Source: Clostridiales bacterium (lineage in GTDB: Bacteria > Bacillota > Clostridia > Saccharofermentanales > Saccharofermentanaceae). From it: 64,000 bases of DNA. The position numbers and the translations under genes are program-made. This document shows, in pieces, positions 18,619 to 27,636 of the stretch. The notes beneath the pieces were generated by a model, which was not told where the DNA came from, made no database searches, and saw nothing but the letters and a program-made list of their open reading frames with translations. The stretch's first letter is position 1. Each line of letters starts with the position of its first letter. The stretch is from contig JAFWLP010000032.1 of assembly GCA_017511005.1 (NCBI GenBank), forward strand, positions 1 to 64,000. The letters are read 5' to 3'.

Positions 18619-18886
18619 ATCGCATCACCTCCCTGTGCCTGTAACATCAGTCACAGTTAGTAGAGAGGGCAACCGCCTGAACGCTAAGCGTCACGTACAC
18701 CGTGCCGATAGCACTCCTTCATCATTCTATTATTTAATTAAGTTAGCTGCCCGCGGTATATGTGAAAAACTAACTGTTTCATGACGAGACAGAATGATTT
18801 TGTCCGCAAAATAGAACGAAGCTGATATTTTGTTAAATAACTTTCCGGCGCCGTTTGCCGGCTGAGAACCTGCCGGTTCATGGTGT

Positions 18887-18915
18887 TTGACTTATGGGTG
18901 ACCGTCCTATATAAT
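18887..18915 (+). promoter_or_regulatory. Strong promoter of rpsU
   Basis: TTGACT (18887-18892), 17-bp spacer, TATAAT (18910-18915): a near-consensus vegetative promoter about 40 bp before the start codon. Confidence 0.85.
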
Positions 18916-18955
18916 ATGCGAGTTCAAAAATCCACGCACGAGAGGGGGGATAAAG

Positions 18956-19129
18956 ATGTCTGAGATTAAAGTTAAGGAAGGCGAGTCCCTTGACAGTGCG
19001 CTTCGCAGATTTAAGCGTTCTTGCGCAAAGTCAGGCGTTCTTGCAGAGGTTCGTAAGAGAGAACATTACGAGAAGCCTTCTGTAAAGAGAAAGAAGAAGT
19101 CTGAAGCAGCAAGAAAGAGAAAGCATTAA
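18956..19129 (+). CDS. rpsU: 30S ribosomal protein bS21
   Basis: 57 aa, small and very basic, with the family pattern: [20 protein letters not shown], then RSCAKSG, a basic stretch ending ARKRKH. It binds the 30S subunit near the anti-Shine-Dalgarno region and helps initiation. It has its own strong promoter, a G-rich AGAGGGGGG ribosome site and its own terminator, so it is a single-gene unit. Confidence 0.97.
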   Translation: MSEIKVKEGESLDSALRRFKRSCAKSGVLAEVRKREHYEKPSVKRKKKSEAARKRKH

Positions 19130-19145
19130 TAAGACTTTTACGGAG

Positions 19146-19169
19146 ACCGCCTTTCGGGGCGGTTTTCTT
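19146..19169 (+). terminator. Rho-independent terminator after rpsU
   Basis: ACCGCC (19146-19151) pairs with GGCGGT (19158-19163) across a six-base loop, followed by TTTTCTT. Confidence 0.88.
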
Positions 19170-19224
19170 ATGTTTGCATACATTTTGGTCATCTGGTGGA
19201 CCGGGCGTTATGTATGTTCAGGTT

Positions 19225-19255
19225 CCTAAAATCGAACTGCCGGTACGATTTTAGG
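19225..19255. repeat. Perfect 10-bp inverted repeat, intergenic
   Basis: CCTAAAATCG (19225-19234) and CGATTTTAGG (19246-19255) with an 11-base loop. No T-run follows on either strand, so it is not an ordinary terminator; the flanks show weaker matching inverted sequence outward. Function unknown. Confidence 0.6.
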
Positions 19256-19296
19256 AGTTTGGCTGCATTTATGTCATGCCGGTGGCACGCAACGCT

Positions 19297-19325
19297 TTGT
19301 AAACTAATGCCAATTCGGCTATAAT
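19297..19325 (+). promoter_or_regulatory. Promoter of recJ
   Basis: TTGTAA (19297-19302), 17-bp spacer, TATAAT (19320-19325); transcription start about 27 nt before the recJ ATG. Confidence 0.7.
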
Positions 19326-19358
19326 ATCCTCAATAAAGATAAAGTTGAGAATAGTTAT

Positions 19359-21500
19359 ATGTTATTGACCGGTAAGAACTGGCGCTTATCGGCATCCCAA
19401 AAAGTAGAGGATGCCGGTACGCTCCTTAATGTATTGCTTAAGAATCGCGGTATAACCGAAGGACAATCCGTAGAACAGTTTTTGTCTGAGGATGACGGTA
19501 TCTGGCACGATCCGTTCCTTTACAATGACATGCGCAAGGCAGTTGATATCATCAATGAGACGATCGACCGCCGCGGCAAGGTGCTCGTATACGGAGATTA
19601 CGACTGTGACGGCGTCACGGCCACTTCGATCCTTGTCAGATATTTCAGGAGCCATCAGGTGAATGTGCAGTATATCGTGCCGCACAGGGCAGAGCACGGT
19701 TACGGGCTGACCGAGAAGATCATGGACAAGGTCATTGAGAAGAATCCCGATCTTGTCATCACAGTTGACTGCGGCGTTACGAACATCGACACGGTGCAGG
19801 AGCTTAAGAGCCGCGGTATCAAGGTCATCGTTACGGATCACCATAACGTTAAGGATGAGCTGCCGCCGGCAGACTGCGTTATCTGCGCGAAGAGACCGGA
19901 CAACACTTATCCTTTTATCGATCTGTGCGGCGCAGGTGTCGCGCTGAAGCTCGTTGAGGCATTGGGCAAGGACGGAAAGCATAAGGTCACTGGCAATATC
20001 TGGCGTCAGGCTGTCGAGCTTGCCGGACTAGCGACGATAGCCGATCTCGTGTCGGTTACAAACGAGAACAGAACGATAATAAAGCGTGCCTTCAAGAGCA
20101 TGCAGAAGCCCTCCAATGTCGGTGTCGGCGTCATGAACGAGATGCTGCTTGCACCGGGCAAGACACTCGATGAGACGTTTATCTCATTTAATTTCGTTCC
20201 TAGGATCAATGCTGCCGGAAGACTTTACGATTCTGCGGATGCGCTGAAGCTTTTCCTCGAGAATGATCCCAATGAGGCAAGGAACGCTGCACAGGATCTG
20301 ACGCGCGAGAACGATGAGCGCAAAGAGATAGAGGCAAAGGTCTTCGATGAGGCCAGAGCGCAGCTGGAGAGCCCTTCAAGGCCCGAGAGATGGTCTCTGA
20401 CGAACACATGCGGTCCGATCGTTGTTTACGGTAAGGACTGGCATCAGGGCGTTCTGGGAATAGTTGCGGGCAAGCTCTCGCAGTTCTACGGGCGATCGGC
20501 GCTCGTCTTTACTGATGATGCCACGGAGCCCGGATGTGCCAAAGGTTCCGGAAGGGCGTTCGGTGATTTTGATCTTTATGACTGCCTTGAAAGGATATCC
20601 GACAAGCTGGTCAATTTCGGAGGACATAAGAAAGCGGCAGGCCTTCTGGTCAGAAAGTCCGACATGGGAACGTTCATGGAGGCTCTTGAGCAGGAGTCTG
20701 CGAAGATATATGAAGAGAAGGGACAGTCCGGTGAAGGATCCGAGGAGGATTCCATCTGTGCCGAATGCGAGATATTACCGCAGGGACTTGTTTTCGACGC
20801 TTACAAAGAAGTGAGCAGGTTAAGACCGTTCGGCATCGGCAATCCCAAGCCGGTGTTCATTACCAACGGTCTGGTCATTGCGGGGATCGCGCAGATGAGC
20901 GGTGGAGCCCATATCAGGCTCGATCTTACGGATCCTGAGGGGAAGAACAGCATTTCCGCAGTGGGATTCGGAATGGGAGATTATTTCAACATCCTGAGGG
21001 CAGGTGACAGGATCGATATCGCATATACCCTGAATGAGTATTGCTACCGCGGTGAGACCTCTCTGAGCCTGCATCTGGAGGATATACGGCCGGAGTTTGC
21101 GCCCGGGTTTATGTGGCAGAAGGCTGAGATCGCGGAGAAGCTTTACACGAGCGGACTTGCGATGGATCAGATCGTCAAGATGGCTCCGGGTGAGGATATC
21201 GGAGGTTCGATGAGACCGTCATCCGAGATGTACGGCGCATGTTACAAGGCGATAGAGCGTTTCGGAGGGACAGCGATGTCCACGGTGGACTTAAGGCTTC
21301 TTGCAAGATTGGTGTCCAACAATTATGATGTACCGGTGACACCGTTTCAGGCAAAAAGATGCCTTGAAGTGTTTGCGGACTGCAACCTGATAAGGCTCAG
21401 GACGATCACACCTCTGAGAGTGTGCTTCAACATACTCTCGACGGGCGAGAAGGTAAAGCTCAGTGAATCTGAGGTCTACAAGAAGATACAGGGAGCCTGA
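19359..21500 (+). CDS. recJ: Single-stranded-DNA-specific exonuclease RecJ
   Basis: 713-aa 5'-3' single-strand DNA exonuclease of the DHH superfamily, used in recombination and base excision repair. Motifs seen: DYDCDG at residues 80-85, DCGVT, and DHH at 160-162; the DHHA1 region follows with GSGRA and FGGHKKAAG. The OB-like domain and a C-terminal extension of about 150 residues follow, common in Clostridia. Start ATG at 19359 has only a weak site (TTGAGA). rel starts 60 bp downstream on the same strand, a common pairing in Firmicutes. Confidence 0.95.
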   Translation: MLLTGKNWRLSASQKVEDAGTLLNVLLKNRGITEGQSVEQFLSEDDGIWHDPFLYNDMRKAVDIINETIDRRGKVLVYGDYDCDGVTATSILVRYFRSHQVNVQYIVPHRAEHGYGLTEKIMDKVIEKNPDLVITVDCGVTNIDTVQELKSRGIKVIVTDHHNVKDELPPADCVICAKRPDNTYPFIDLCGAGVALKLVEALGKDGKHKVTGNIWRQAVELAGLATIADLVSVTNENRTIIKRAFKSMQKPSNVGVGVMNEMLLAPGKTLDETFISFNFVPRINAAGRLYDSADALKLFLENDPNEARNAAQDLTRENDERKEIEAKVFDEARAQLESPSRPERWSLTNTCGPIVVYGKDWHQGVLGIVAGKLSQFYGRSALVFTDDATEPGCAKGSGRAFGDFDLYDCLERISDKLVNFGGHKKAAGLLVRKSDMGTFMEALEQESAKIYEEKGQSGEGSEEDSICAECEILPQGLVFDAYKEVSRLRPFGIGNPKPVFITNGLVIAGIAQMSGGAHIRLDLTDPEGKNSISAVGFGMGDYFNILRAGDRIDIAYTLNEYCYRGETSLSLHLEDIRPEFAPGFMWQKAEIAEKLYTSGLAMDQIVKMAPGEDIGGSMRPSSEMYGACYKAIERFGGTAMSTVDLRLLARLVSNNYDVPVTPFQAKRCLEVFADCNLIRLRTITPLRVCFNILSTGEKVKLSESEVYKKIQGA

Positions 21501-21560
21501 AAACAGGACAGGCGGAATTATATATGGTGACTGATTACAGGAACTGCGGGAGATCATAAA

Positions 21561-24176
21561 GTGACTAAGGGCAAGAACGACAAGACATTTGATGCCATAA
21601 CTGAGGAGCAGGTTCAGGCTGAGGCCGAACGCGCCTATCTTCAGGATGACAACGACAAGCCCGAGATCCCGCATGATCTTCAGGAAAGATTCAATAAGAT
21701 ATTAGAGATCTACGATGAATACGCGCGTGCGGCCAACCTTGAGGAGAGTGAGATCGATGAGGATAACCGCGAGATGGAGAAGGCCTTCATCTTCGCGTAT
21801 AAGGCTCACCGCCATCAGAGACGCAAGACGGGCGAACCTTATATCACTCACCCTGTTGCGGTTGCGCTGATCCTCGCTGACCTCAAGGTCGATTCCGCGA
21901 CGATCCAGGCTGCGCTTTTGCATGATACTATCGAGGATACGATAGTTGACGATGCCATGGTCACGGAGAAATTCGGACCTGTCGTATGCAGTCTCGTTGA
22001 CGGTGTCACGAAGCTCAATCTGAGCCTCGACAACGTCGTGTACAATTCAAAGCAGGACATCCAGGCGTCCAACGTGCGCAAGATGTTCATGGCCCTGACA
22101 GACGATATCAGGGTAATATTCATTAAGCTTGCTGACCGTCTGCATAATATGAGGACTTTGAAGTTCCAGACTCCCGAGAAGCAGATAGAGAAGGCAAAGG
22201 AGACGCTCGACATATACGTTCCTTTTGCGGGAAGATTCGGTATCTACAAGATCAAGTGGGAGCTTGAGGATCTGTGTCTCAGATATCTTCATCCGGATGA
22301 TTACTATGAGCTCGTCAAGCTGGTCAACGGCAACCGTGCCCAGCGTGAAGACTTCATGGAGGATGTCGTATCCGAGATCCGCGCCAAGCTTGAGGAGAAC
22401 GGTATCGATCATTACGACATAGAAGGACGTCCCAAGCACTTCTACAGCATCTATAAGAAGATGCACGAGAAGGGCAAGACGATAGATGAGATATATGATC
22501 TTTTCGCATGCAGGATAATAGTTGACGAAGTCATTGAATGCTATCAGGTTCTGGGCATCATACACGAGATGTATCAGCACGTTCCGGGGCGTTTCAAGGA
22601 CTATATCGCCATGCCGAAGGAGAACAAATACCAGTCGATCCATACGACTGTCGTAAGCCATACTGGAACGCCTTTTGAAGTGCAGATAAGAACGTTCGCG
22701 ATGCATCAGATCGCGGAGTTCGGAATCGCGGCGCACTGGCATTACAAAGAAGCCGGCAATTCGCACGAATACAAGGCAGACCGGTTCGATACCAGGATCA
22801 ATGAGATCAGGCAGCTCATCGATTCGCAGAATGAGCTCACGGATTCGGGTGAGTTCCTTGAATCATTCAAGATGAACATCGCTCCGGACGAGATCTTTGT
22901 TTACACGCCGAAGCACGAGGTAATAAAGCTTCCAAAGGGATCATGTCCCATCGACTTCGCTTACGCAATTCATTCGGGCATCGGCAATCACATGCACGGC
23001 GCGAAGGTCAACGGACGTATCGTTCCTTTGTCCTACGAACTCAAGAACAGTGACATTGTCGAGATACAGTCATCACCCAAACTCGTTAAGGGTCCTTCAC
23101 GTGACTGGGTATCGATCGCGCGTACGGCAAATGCACGGTCGAAGATAAACGCATGGTTCAAGCGTGAGGCACGTGCAGACAATATCGCTACTGGCCGTGA
23201 GCTTCTCACGAATGAGATCACCCGTAACGGCTTCGATCCTGCGAAGCTCCTGATGCACAAGTCGATCGAGACCATACTTAAGCGTAATAATTTCCAGTCC
23301 CTTGACGATATGTTCGCCGCCCTGGGATACGGATCCATCAGTGTCAGCAAGGTATTCTCGCGTCTTCGTGACGACTACATCAGGAATATCTCCGAAGAGG
23401 AACGCCGCGCGCTGGGCTACCGCGTCACAGCCGACGGAAACGTTGCCTACAGCCCGAACGAACTCCCGATCGAGCTTGGCAAGGCCGACCAGACACGCAA
23501 TGTCAAAGGCTCAAAGAACAAGGCATCTTCCGACAGCTCCAAGCAGGTCGTTGATTATGATGTTTCCAGGATAAATGCGCTCAGCCTTGATCCTCATCAG
23601 ACGGCTGCTCCCGGTACTCCCAAGGGTACCGATGCGCTTTCTGCCGCAGCTTCCGCCAAGCCTACGAGAGGCGCCCGTACGGATGCCGCAAGACGAGCAC
23701 AGAGCAACGATGCGGTAGTTGTAAACGGCCTCAGTTCGCTTGTAACGCACATCTCCAAATGCTGTCACCCGGTGTTCGGCGACGAGATAATCGGATATGT
23801 CACGCAGGAAAAGGGCGTCGGCATTCACAAGGTGAGCTGCAAGAACATCCAGAATATTATCAGGAACCGCGAGAAGTCCGACAGAGACGAGCAGAAGTAT
23901 CAGCGCCTGGTTGCCGTTAAATGGCTCTCCAAGGCAAAATTCTCAAGCTATGACGTACAGCTCGTCGTCGTTGCCATGGACCGCAGCGGACTGCTTATAG
24001 ACGTTCTCGATAAGATCAATGAAGAGAAGATCAACATCGTTAAGCTCAATACCGTCGTGGACGGCCCGGAAGCACGTATTTTCGTTACCGTAAACATATC
24101 CGGACGTGAACAGCTCGACCGCACCTGTGAGCGGATATTGCGCGTCAAGGACGTTGTGGACGTAATAAGGAATTGA
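21561..24176 (+). CDS. rel: Bifunctional (p)ppGpp synthetase/hydrolase Rel
   Basis: 871 aa RelA/SpoT homologue that makes and degrades (p)ppGpp. The hydrolase HD motif HDTIEDT is intact (His121, Asp122). The synthetase shows RPKHFYSIYKK near 290 and EVQIRT near 373. TGS (about 435-495), a helical region, a zinc-finger-like CCHP segment and a C-terminal ACT domain (about 795-871) follow. Between helical and CCHP regions lies an unusual low-complexity stretch of some 90 residues rich in Ser, Lys, Ala and Thr (about 650-720). GTG start with GGGAG 8 nt upstream. It converges with rnj with only 3 bp between stops. Confidence 0.96.
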   Translation: MTKGKNDKTFDAITEEQVQAEAERAYLQDDNDKPEIPHDLQERFNKILEIYDEYARAANLEESEIDEDNREMEKAFIFAYKAHRHQRRKTGEPYITHPVAVALILADLKVDSATIQAALLHDTIEDTIVDDAMVTEKFGPVVCSLVDGVTKLNLSLDNVVYNSKQDIQASNVRKMFMALTDDIRVIFIKLADRLHNMRTLKFQTPEKQIEKAKETLDIYVPFAGRFGIYKIKWELEDLCLRYLHPDDYYELVKLVNGNRAQREDFMEDVVSEIRAKLEENGIDHYDIEGRPKHFYSIYKKMHEKGKTIDEIYDLFACRIIVDEVIECYQVLGIIHEMYQHVPGRFKDYIAMPKENKYQSIHTTVVSHTGTPFEVQIRTFAMHQIAEFGIAAHWHYKEAGNSHEYKADRFDTRINEIRQLIDSQNELTDSGEFLESFKMNIAPDEIFVYTPKHEVIKLPKGSCPIDFAYAIHSGIGNHMHGAKVNGRIVPLSYELKNSDIVEIQSSPKLVKGPSRDWVSIARTANARSKINAWFKREARADNIATGRELLTNEITRNGFDPAKLLMHKSIETILKRNNFQSLDDMFAALGYGSISVSKVFSRLRDDYIRNISEEERRALGYRVTADGNVAYSPNELPIELGKADQTRNVKGSKNKASSDSSKQVVDYDVSRINALSLDPHQTAAPGTPKGTDALSAAASAKPTRGARTDAARRAQSNDAVVVNGLSSLVTHISKCCHPVFGDEIIGYVTQEKGVGIHKVSCKNIQNIIRNREKSDRDEQKYQRLVAVKWLSKAKFSSYDVQLVVVAMDRSGLLIDVLDKINEEKINIVKLNTVVDGPEARIFVTVNISGREQLDRTCERILRVKDVVDVIRN

Positions 24177-24179
24177 TTA

Positions 24180-25937
24180 TTACCTGTCCCCGTAATACTC
24201 ATCGTCATCTTCGTAACCGCCGACATAGCTGATGTTGAAGATGATCATGGGCTTCCTGCCGGATTTGGAGTATACGAAATTCTTTATCTGATCCCTGAAG
24301 TTGCGTTTCTGCAGGAATGCTTCGATGCTTCCGGCTTTGTTGCTTGCCTGTCTGAGGAGGGTATCGACTTTATCGGAGATAAGTTCGTGAAGAACGTCTT
24401 CGTTGTTGTCGCTGTCAAAGCATCCGATCGAATTGACGGCAGGGGAGCATGCGAGGTCACCGGTATCCTCATCAACGGTTATGGCTATGGCTAGACATCC
24501 GTCTTCACTTAAGTGGATCCTGTCTGTGAGGACCCTGTCATCGGCATCGACCGTGCCTGTGCCGTCTATGAGAACGGGTGCGGCAGGAACGTGATCCGCG
24601 ATCTTCGCACCATCGGCAGTGAGTTCGAGGACGGCACCGTTCTCAAGGATGTAGATATCGTCTTCGCTCATTCCCAGATTGATCGCCATCTCCTTATGCA
24701 GGCAGAGCATTCGGTATTCACCGTGAACCGGAATAAAGAATTTGGGTTTGATCAGCGTGTGGAGCATCATGAGCTCGTCCCTGTAAGCGTGGCCTGATAC
24801 GTGAACGTCCGCAAGAGACTGGTAAATGACGTGGGCGCCTTTTTTGTAGAGTTCGTTTATTACCCTGTAAATGGGTTTCTCGTTGCCCGGGATCGGATCA
24901 GCGGAGATGATGACCGTGTCACCCTTTGTTATGTCTACTGAATGATGTGAGGAGTATGCCATGCGGGTTAACGCGCTCATCGGTTCCGCCTGTGAACCCG
25001 TTGTGAGGACAACGATCTGATTGTCCGGATAATTGTCTATCGCGTCGATGTCTATCAGCGTCTCAGGCTTGATGTCAATGTAGCCGAGCGTGTTTGCGAT
25101 GTTGAATACCTGGACCATGGAACGGCCCGAGAGACAGACGTGACGGCCGTATTTTTCGGCTGCCGTAATGATCTGCTGCATGCGGTGGACATGGGATGAG
25201 AATGTTGCGACGATTATGCGTCCTTCGGCTTTCCTGAAATAATGCGAAAATGCTTCTCCGACGTGTTTCTCGGAAGGTGAGAAGCCCTCTATCTCGACAT
25301 TCGTGCTCTCGCACATGAACATCAGGACGCCTTCTTTGCCGAGTTCGCCGAGACGCTGGAGATTGATGGTCTTGCCGTTGATGGGCGTGTAGTCGATCTT
25401 GAAGTCACCGGAGTGAACTATCCTTCCGACAGGCGTGTTGATGCAGAGCGCGTATGAATCCGCAATGCTGTGATTGACCCTGATGAATTCGGCTGAGAAG
25501 GATTTGCCCAGCTGTATGATGTCACCGTTCTTGCAGGTCGTAAGCTTGATGTCCTTGAAGGGAACGTTCTTGTCCTGCAGCTTCAGCTTGATCAGCTCTA
25601 TCGCCATGGTGCCGCCGAAAACGGGAACCTTGAACTCCCTTAGAAAATAGGGAAGGGAGCCGATGTGATCCTCATGACCGTGTGTAATCAGTATGCCTTT
25701 GATCTTTTCCTGGTTGCGTCTCAGATAAGTGAAGTCCGGGATCACGCAGTCGACGCCCGGCATGTTCTCTTCGGGAAAGCTCATGCCGCAGTCAACGATG
25801 ATAATATCGCTGTTGTATTCGAAGGCGGTCATGTTCTTTCCGATCTCACCGATTCCGCCGAGCGGAATGATCTTTACCGGATTGGTGTTCTTATACTTCG
25901 GGTTATTGTACCCGTGTCTTTTTGAATTACTGCTCAT
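24180..25937 (-). CDS. rnj: Ribonuclease J
   Basis: 585 aa, metallo-beta-lactamase/beta-CASP nuclease with endo- and 5'-3' exonuclease activity in mRNA decay and rRNA maturation. The zinc-binding HGHEDHIG motif lies near residue 85. The second-sphere His of HSIADS, the SGDFK aspartate, and the late His of PVHGEYR are present. A C-terminal domain ends in an acidic tail (EDDDEYYGDR). ATG at 25937 is chosen because ACAAGGAA precedes it; an in-frame ATG 24 nt upstream lacks a site. The gene faces rel tail to tail. Confidence 0.95.
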   Translation of the reverse strand: MSSNSKRHGYNNPKYKNTNPVKIIPLGGIGEIGKNMTAFEYNSDIIIVDCGMSFPEENMPGVDCVIPDFTYLRRNQEKIKGILITHGHEDHIGSLPYFLREFKVPVFGGTMAIELIKLKLQDKNVPFKDIKLTTCKNGDIIQLGKSFSAEFIRVNHSIADSYALCINTPVGRIVHSGDFKIDYTPINGKTINLQRLGELGKEGVLMFMCESTNVEIEGFSPSEKHVGEAFSHYFRKAEGRIIVATFSSHVHRMQQIITAAEKYGRHVCLSGRSMVQVFNIANTLGYIDIKPETLIDIDAIDNYPDNQIVVLTTGSQAEPMSALTRMAYSSHHSVDITKGDTVIISADPIPGNEKPIYRVINELYKKGAHVIYQSLADVHVSGHAYRDELMMLHTLIKPKFFIPVHGEYRMLCLHKEMAINLGMSEDDIYILENGAVLELTADGAKIADHVPAAPVLIDGTGTVDADDRVLTDRIHLSEDGCLAIAITVDEDTGDLACSPAVNSIGCFDSDNNEDVLHELISDKVDTLLRQASNKAGSIEAFLQKRNFRDQIKNFVYSKSGRKPMIIFNISYVGGYEDDDEYYGDR

Positions 25938-25958
25938 GTTTTTTTCCTTGTGCAAATA

Positions 25959-25988
25959 CAAATACTTCCCGCTTAAAGGAAGTATTTG
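25959..25988 (-). terminator. Perfect 11-bp hairpin between the 3D-domain gene and rnj
   Basis: CAAATACTTCC (25959-25969) pairs exactly with GGAAGTATTTG (25978-25988), loop of eight. It lies behind the SH3b-3D gene and about 20 nt before the rnj start, so it may terminate the first, structure the 5' leader of the second, or both. No strong T-run follows. Confidence 0.5.
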
Positions 25989-26007
25989 AAAAATATTGTT
26001 ATCGTTC

Positions 26008-27051
26008 TCAGACTACGTATACCGTGCGGTTGCAGGTGCTGTAGTTGCCTGTCTCACCGTCATCGGCATAGATATCGATGTGGTATCCTGTAGCACCGGG
26101 GCCGGTGTCCTCAACGGTGTAGTAACCGTCGCCGCCCAGAGGATCGTTCTCGATATAGATTACCGTTCCTGCCGGGTAGACAGACCAGTCAGCTCCGCAT
26201 GTCCTGCCCTGGGTACATGTCGTTCCGGTGGCAGTGGTGGTGCTGTAGGTACCATCCCTTTTCAGCACGGGTCCGTAGAAGGTTATCTTGCATACGTGTC
26301 CTTCACCTGAAGGTGTCGTTACTTTTGCTTCCGTAGTCGTGACCACGGGAGCTTCCGTAGCCTGCTGCTGTGTGGGCTTGGGCGTAGGGGAAGCCTTGGG
26401 CTTCGTCTCCGTGGTATAGTCTTTGCTTACATAGTTGCCGTTGTATGTCTTATACCATCCGTTCGAGGTAACAGCGACAACGTCGATCTGATCTCCGGCA
26501 TAAACGCTCTTGACTATATCGTAATCCGTTCCCGGACCTGATCTTACGTTTACTGTCGTGGTTGCATAAACGGCGATATATAACTCTTTCTCGGTGATCT
26601 TAGATGTGGTCTCGGCAGTGGTGGCTTCGGTAGTCGTGGTCATCTCCGTGGTCTCTGCCGCAGTGGTCTCGGCAGTCTCAGCTACCGTGTCAGTGGCTGA
26701 AGTCTCAGTAGCTTCAGTTGTCTCTGATGTTGAGGATGTCTGAGCTGCAGATTCTGAGGTGGCTGCCGGTGCAGATGCGGATGTTTCTGACGTGCCGGAA
26801 GGCTCTGTCACATCCGTAGGATCGGCAGGTACGGAAGCTGCTTCTGTTGTCTCAACAGGCAGAGCTTGTACTGTCTTCGAATTAAGAGCAGTATCAACGG
26901 CAAAAGTAGCCGTTGCACAGACGAATACGACTATGCAGCAGTTAACGGCTGAGATGATCTTAGCGCGTGTGATATTATAGAATTCTCTTACTCCTACAAG
27001 CTTCAAAAACTGTTTCTCCTCGGTTTTTATTTCCGCCATAAATGAGCGCAT
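26008..27051 (-). CDS. Secreted or anchored SH3b-3D domain protein
   Basis: 347 aa. A cytoplasmic N-terminus of about 27 residues, one transmembrane helix (about 28-52), and a long Thr/Glu/Ala/Ser-rich linker (about 60-160) lead to an SH3b domain (about 163-220, VNVRSGPGTDYD core). A second Thr/Pro linker and a C-terminal 3D domain (about 255-347) follow, with VEDTGPG and HIDIYADD. 3D domains (named for three Asp) have the fold of lytic transglycosylases, and SH3b domains bind the cell wall, so peptidoglycan remodelling is likely. No ribosome site precedes either of two in-frame ATGs (27051 and 27039). Confidence 0.85.
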   Translation of the reverse strand: MRSFMAEIKTEEKQFLKLVGVREFYNITRAKIISAVNCCIVVFVCATATFAVDTALNSKTVQALPVETTEAASVPADPTDVTEPSGTSETSASAPAATSESAAQTSSTSETTEATETSATDTVAETAETTAAETTEMTTTTEATTAETTSKITEKELYIAVYATTTVNVRSGPGTDYDIVKSVYAGDQIDVVAVTSNGWYKTYNGNYVSKDYTTETKPKASPTPKPTQQQATEAPVVTTTEAKVTTPSGEGHVCKITFYGPVLKRDGTYSTTTATGTTCTQGRTCGADWSVYPAGTVIYIENDPLGGDGYYTVEDTGPGATGYHIDIYADDGETGNYSTCNRTVYVV

Positions 27052-27063
27052 AAATACAAGATT

Positions 27064-27072
27064 ATTATATCA
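27064..27072 (-). promoter_or_regulatory. Extended -10 promoter of the SH3b-3D gene
   Basis: On the minus strand TGATATAAT, a perfect extended -10. The start of transcription would fall near 27057, leaving almost no leader before the ATG at 27051 and about 18 nt before the one at 27039. Confidence 0.6.
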
Positions 27073-27270
27073 TACTTATGTTTTCGGGCATTCTAAGTGA
27101 AAAAGCGGGTATTTTTGAGAGAAATATTTGCCGTGTTTTTGCATTATGCCCAATGAAATGCCCTGTATTTGCAAGCCTCTTTACCGCAAAAGTGATTTTG
27201 AGTAAAGCGTTTTTTGAAATTTGTCAATTGATTGTCACAACTATGCAAAGCATGACATATTTTATGCGAC

Positions 27271-27276
27271 TATAAT
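27271..27276 (+). promoter_or_regulatory. -10 box upstream of the 56-aa membrane protein gene
   Basis: Perfect TATAAT about 42 bp before the ATG at 27318; the matching -35 is poor (candidates TGACAT too close, AAGCAT at 17 bp). The 266 bp between 27051 and 27318 hold only this and the opposing promoter. Confidence 0.4.
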
Positions 27277-27317
27277 CTAAATCACCGCGAGGGAAAACAT
27301 GTGAGGGGGTAAGAGCA

Positions 27318-27488
27318 ATGTCGTTGGGACGCGTACGCAAACCGGCCAGACGGGAGACTTATGGCACGACAGAACGCGATGTCGAGAAGAAGCGTACACG
27401 TATTTATCTTATCTGTGCTGTTATCGTCCTTATCTGCATAATCCTCGATGTGTTACTCATTATAGGAATTAAAGGTCTTTATTCCTGA
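27318..27488 (+). CDS. Small single-pass membrane protein, 56 aa
   Basis: Strongly basic N-terminal half starting MSLGRVRKPARRE with an EKKR motif, then one hydrophobic helix of about 23 residues, ending GLYS. A GAGGGGGT ribosome site lies 7 nt before the ATG, and a TATAAT lies upstream, so I regard it as a real gene. No family recognised. The positive-inside rule places the N-terminus in the cytoplasm. Confidence 0.7.
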   Translation: MSLGRVRKPARRETYGTTERDVEKKRTRIYLICAVIVLICIILDVLLIIGIKGLYS

Positions 27489-27570
27489 AATCCCTTATTT
27501 TATTGGCTTTTGCTGGAAAAGATGCTGCCCGGGCAGCTCTGTTCTGCCTCCAAATAAATGCAGAATGAAA

Positions 27571-27599
27571 TTGCAAACAGACCATCTCTCGTATATACT
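27571..27599 (+). promoter_or_regulatory. Promoter of proS
   Basis: TTGCAA (27571-27576), 17-bp spacer, TATACT (27594-27599). Start of transcription about 30 nt before the ATG. Confidence 0.65.
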
Positions 27600-27636
27600 T
27601 ACCCCGTAAAATATTAATAATATAAGGGAGCAAGAT

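Larger units (their letters stand above)
18458..18716. repeat. Two-part inverted repeat flanking the toxin gene
   Basis: Outer arms GAGTGCTACCGG (18458-18469) and CCGATAGCACTC (18705-18716) match at 11 of 12. Inner arms CGGTTGCCCT (18474-18483) and AGGGCAACCG (18666-18675) match perfectly. The two RNAs of the locus would therefore begin with the same words, and a full-length toxin transcript could pair its 5' and 3' ends. Confidence 0.8.

Noticed and set aside
18458..18716. Inverted repeats as terminal repeats of a miniature transposon
   Set aside because: No flanking target duplication is visible, and promoter, peptide and hairpin between the arms fit a type I toxin-antitoxin locus better. 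A mobile origin is not excluded.
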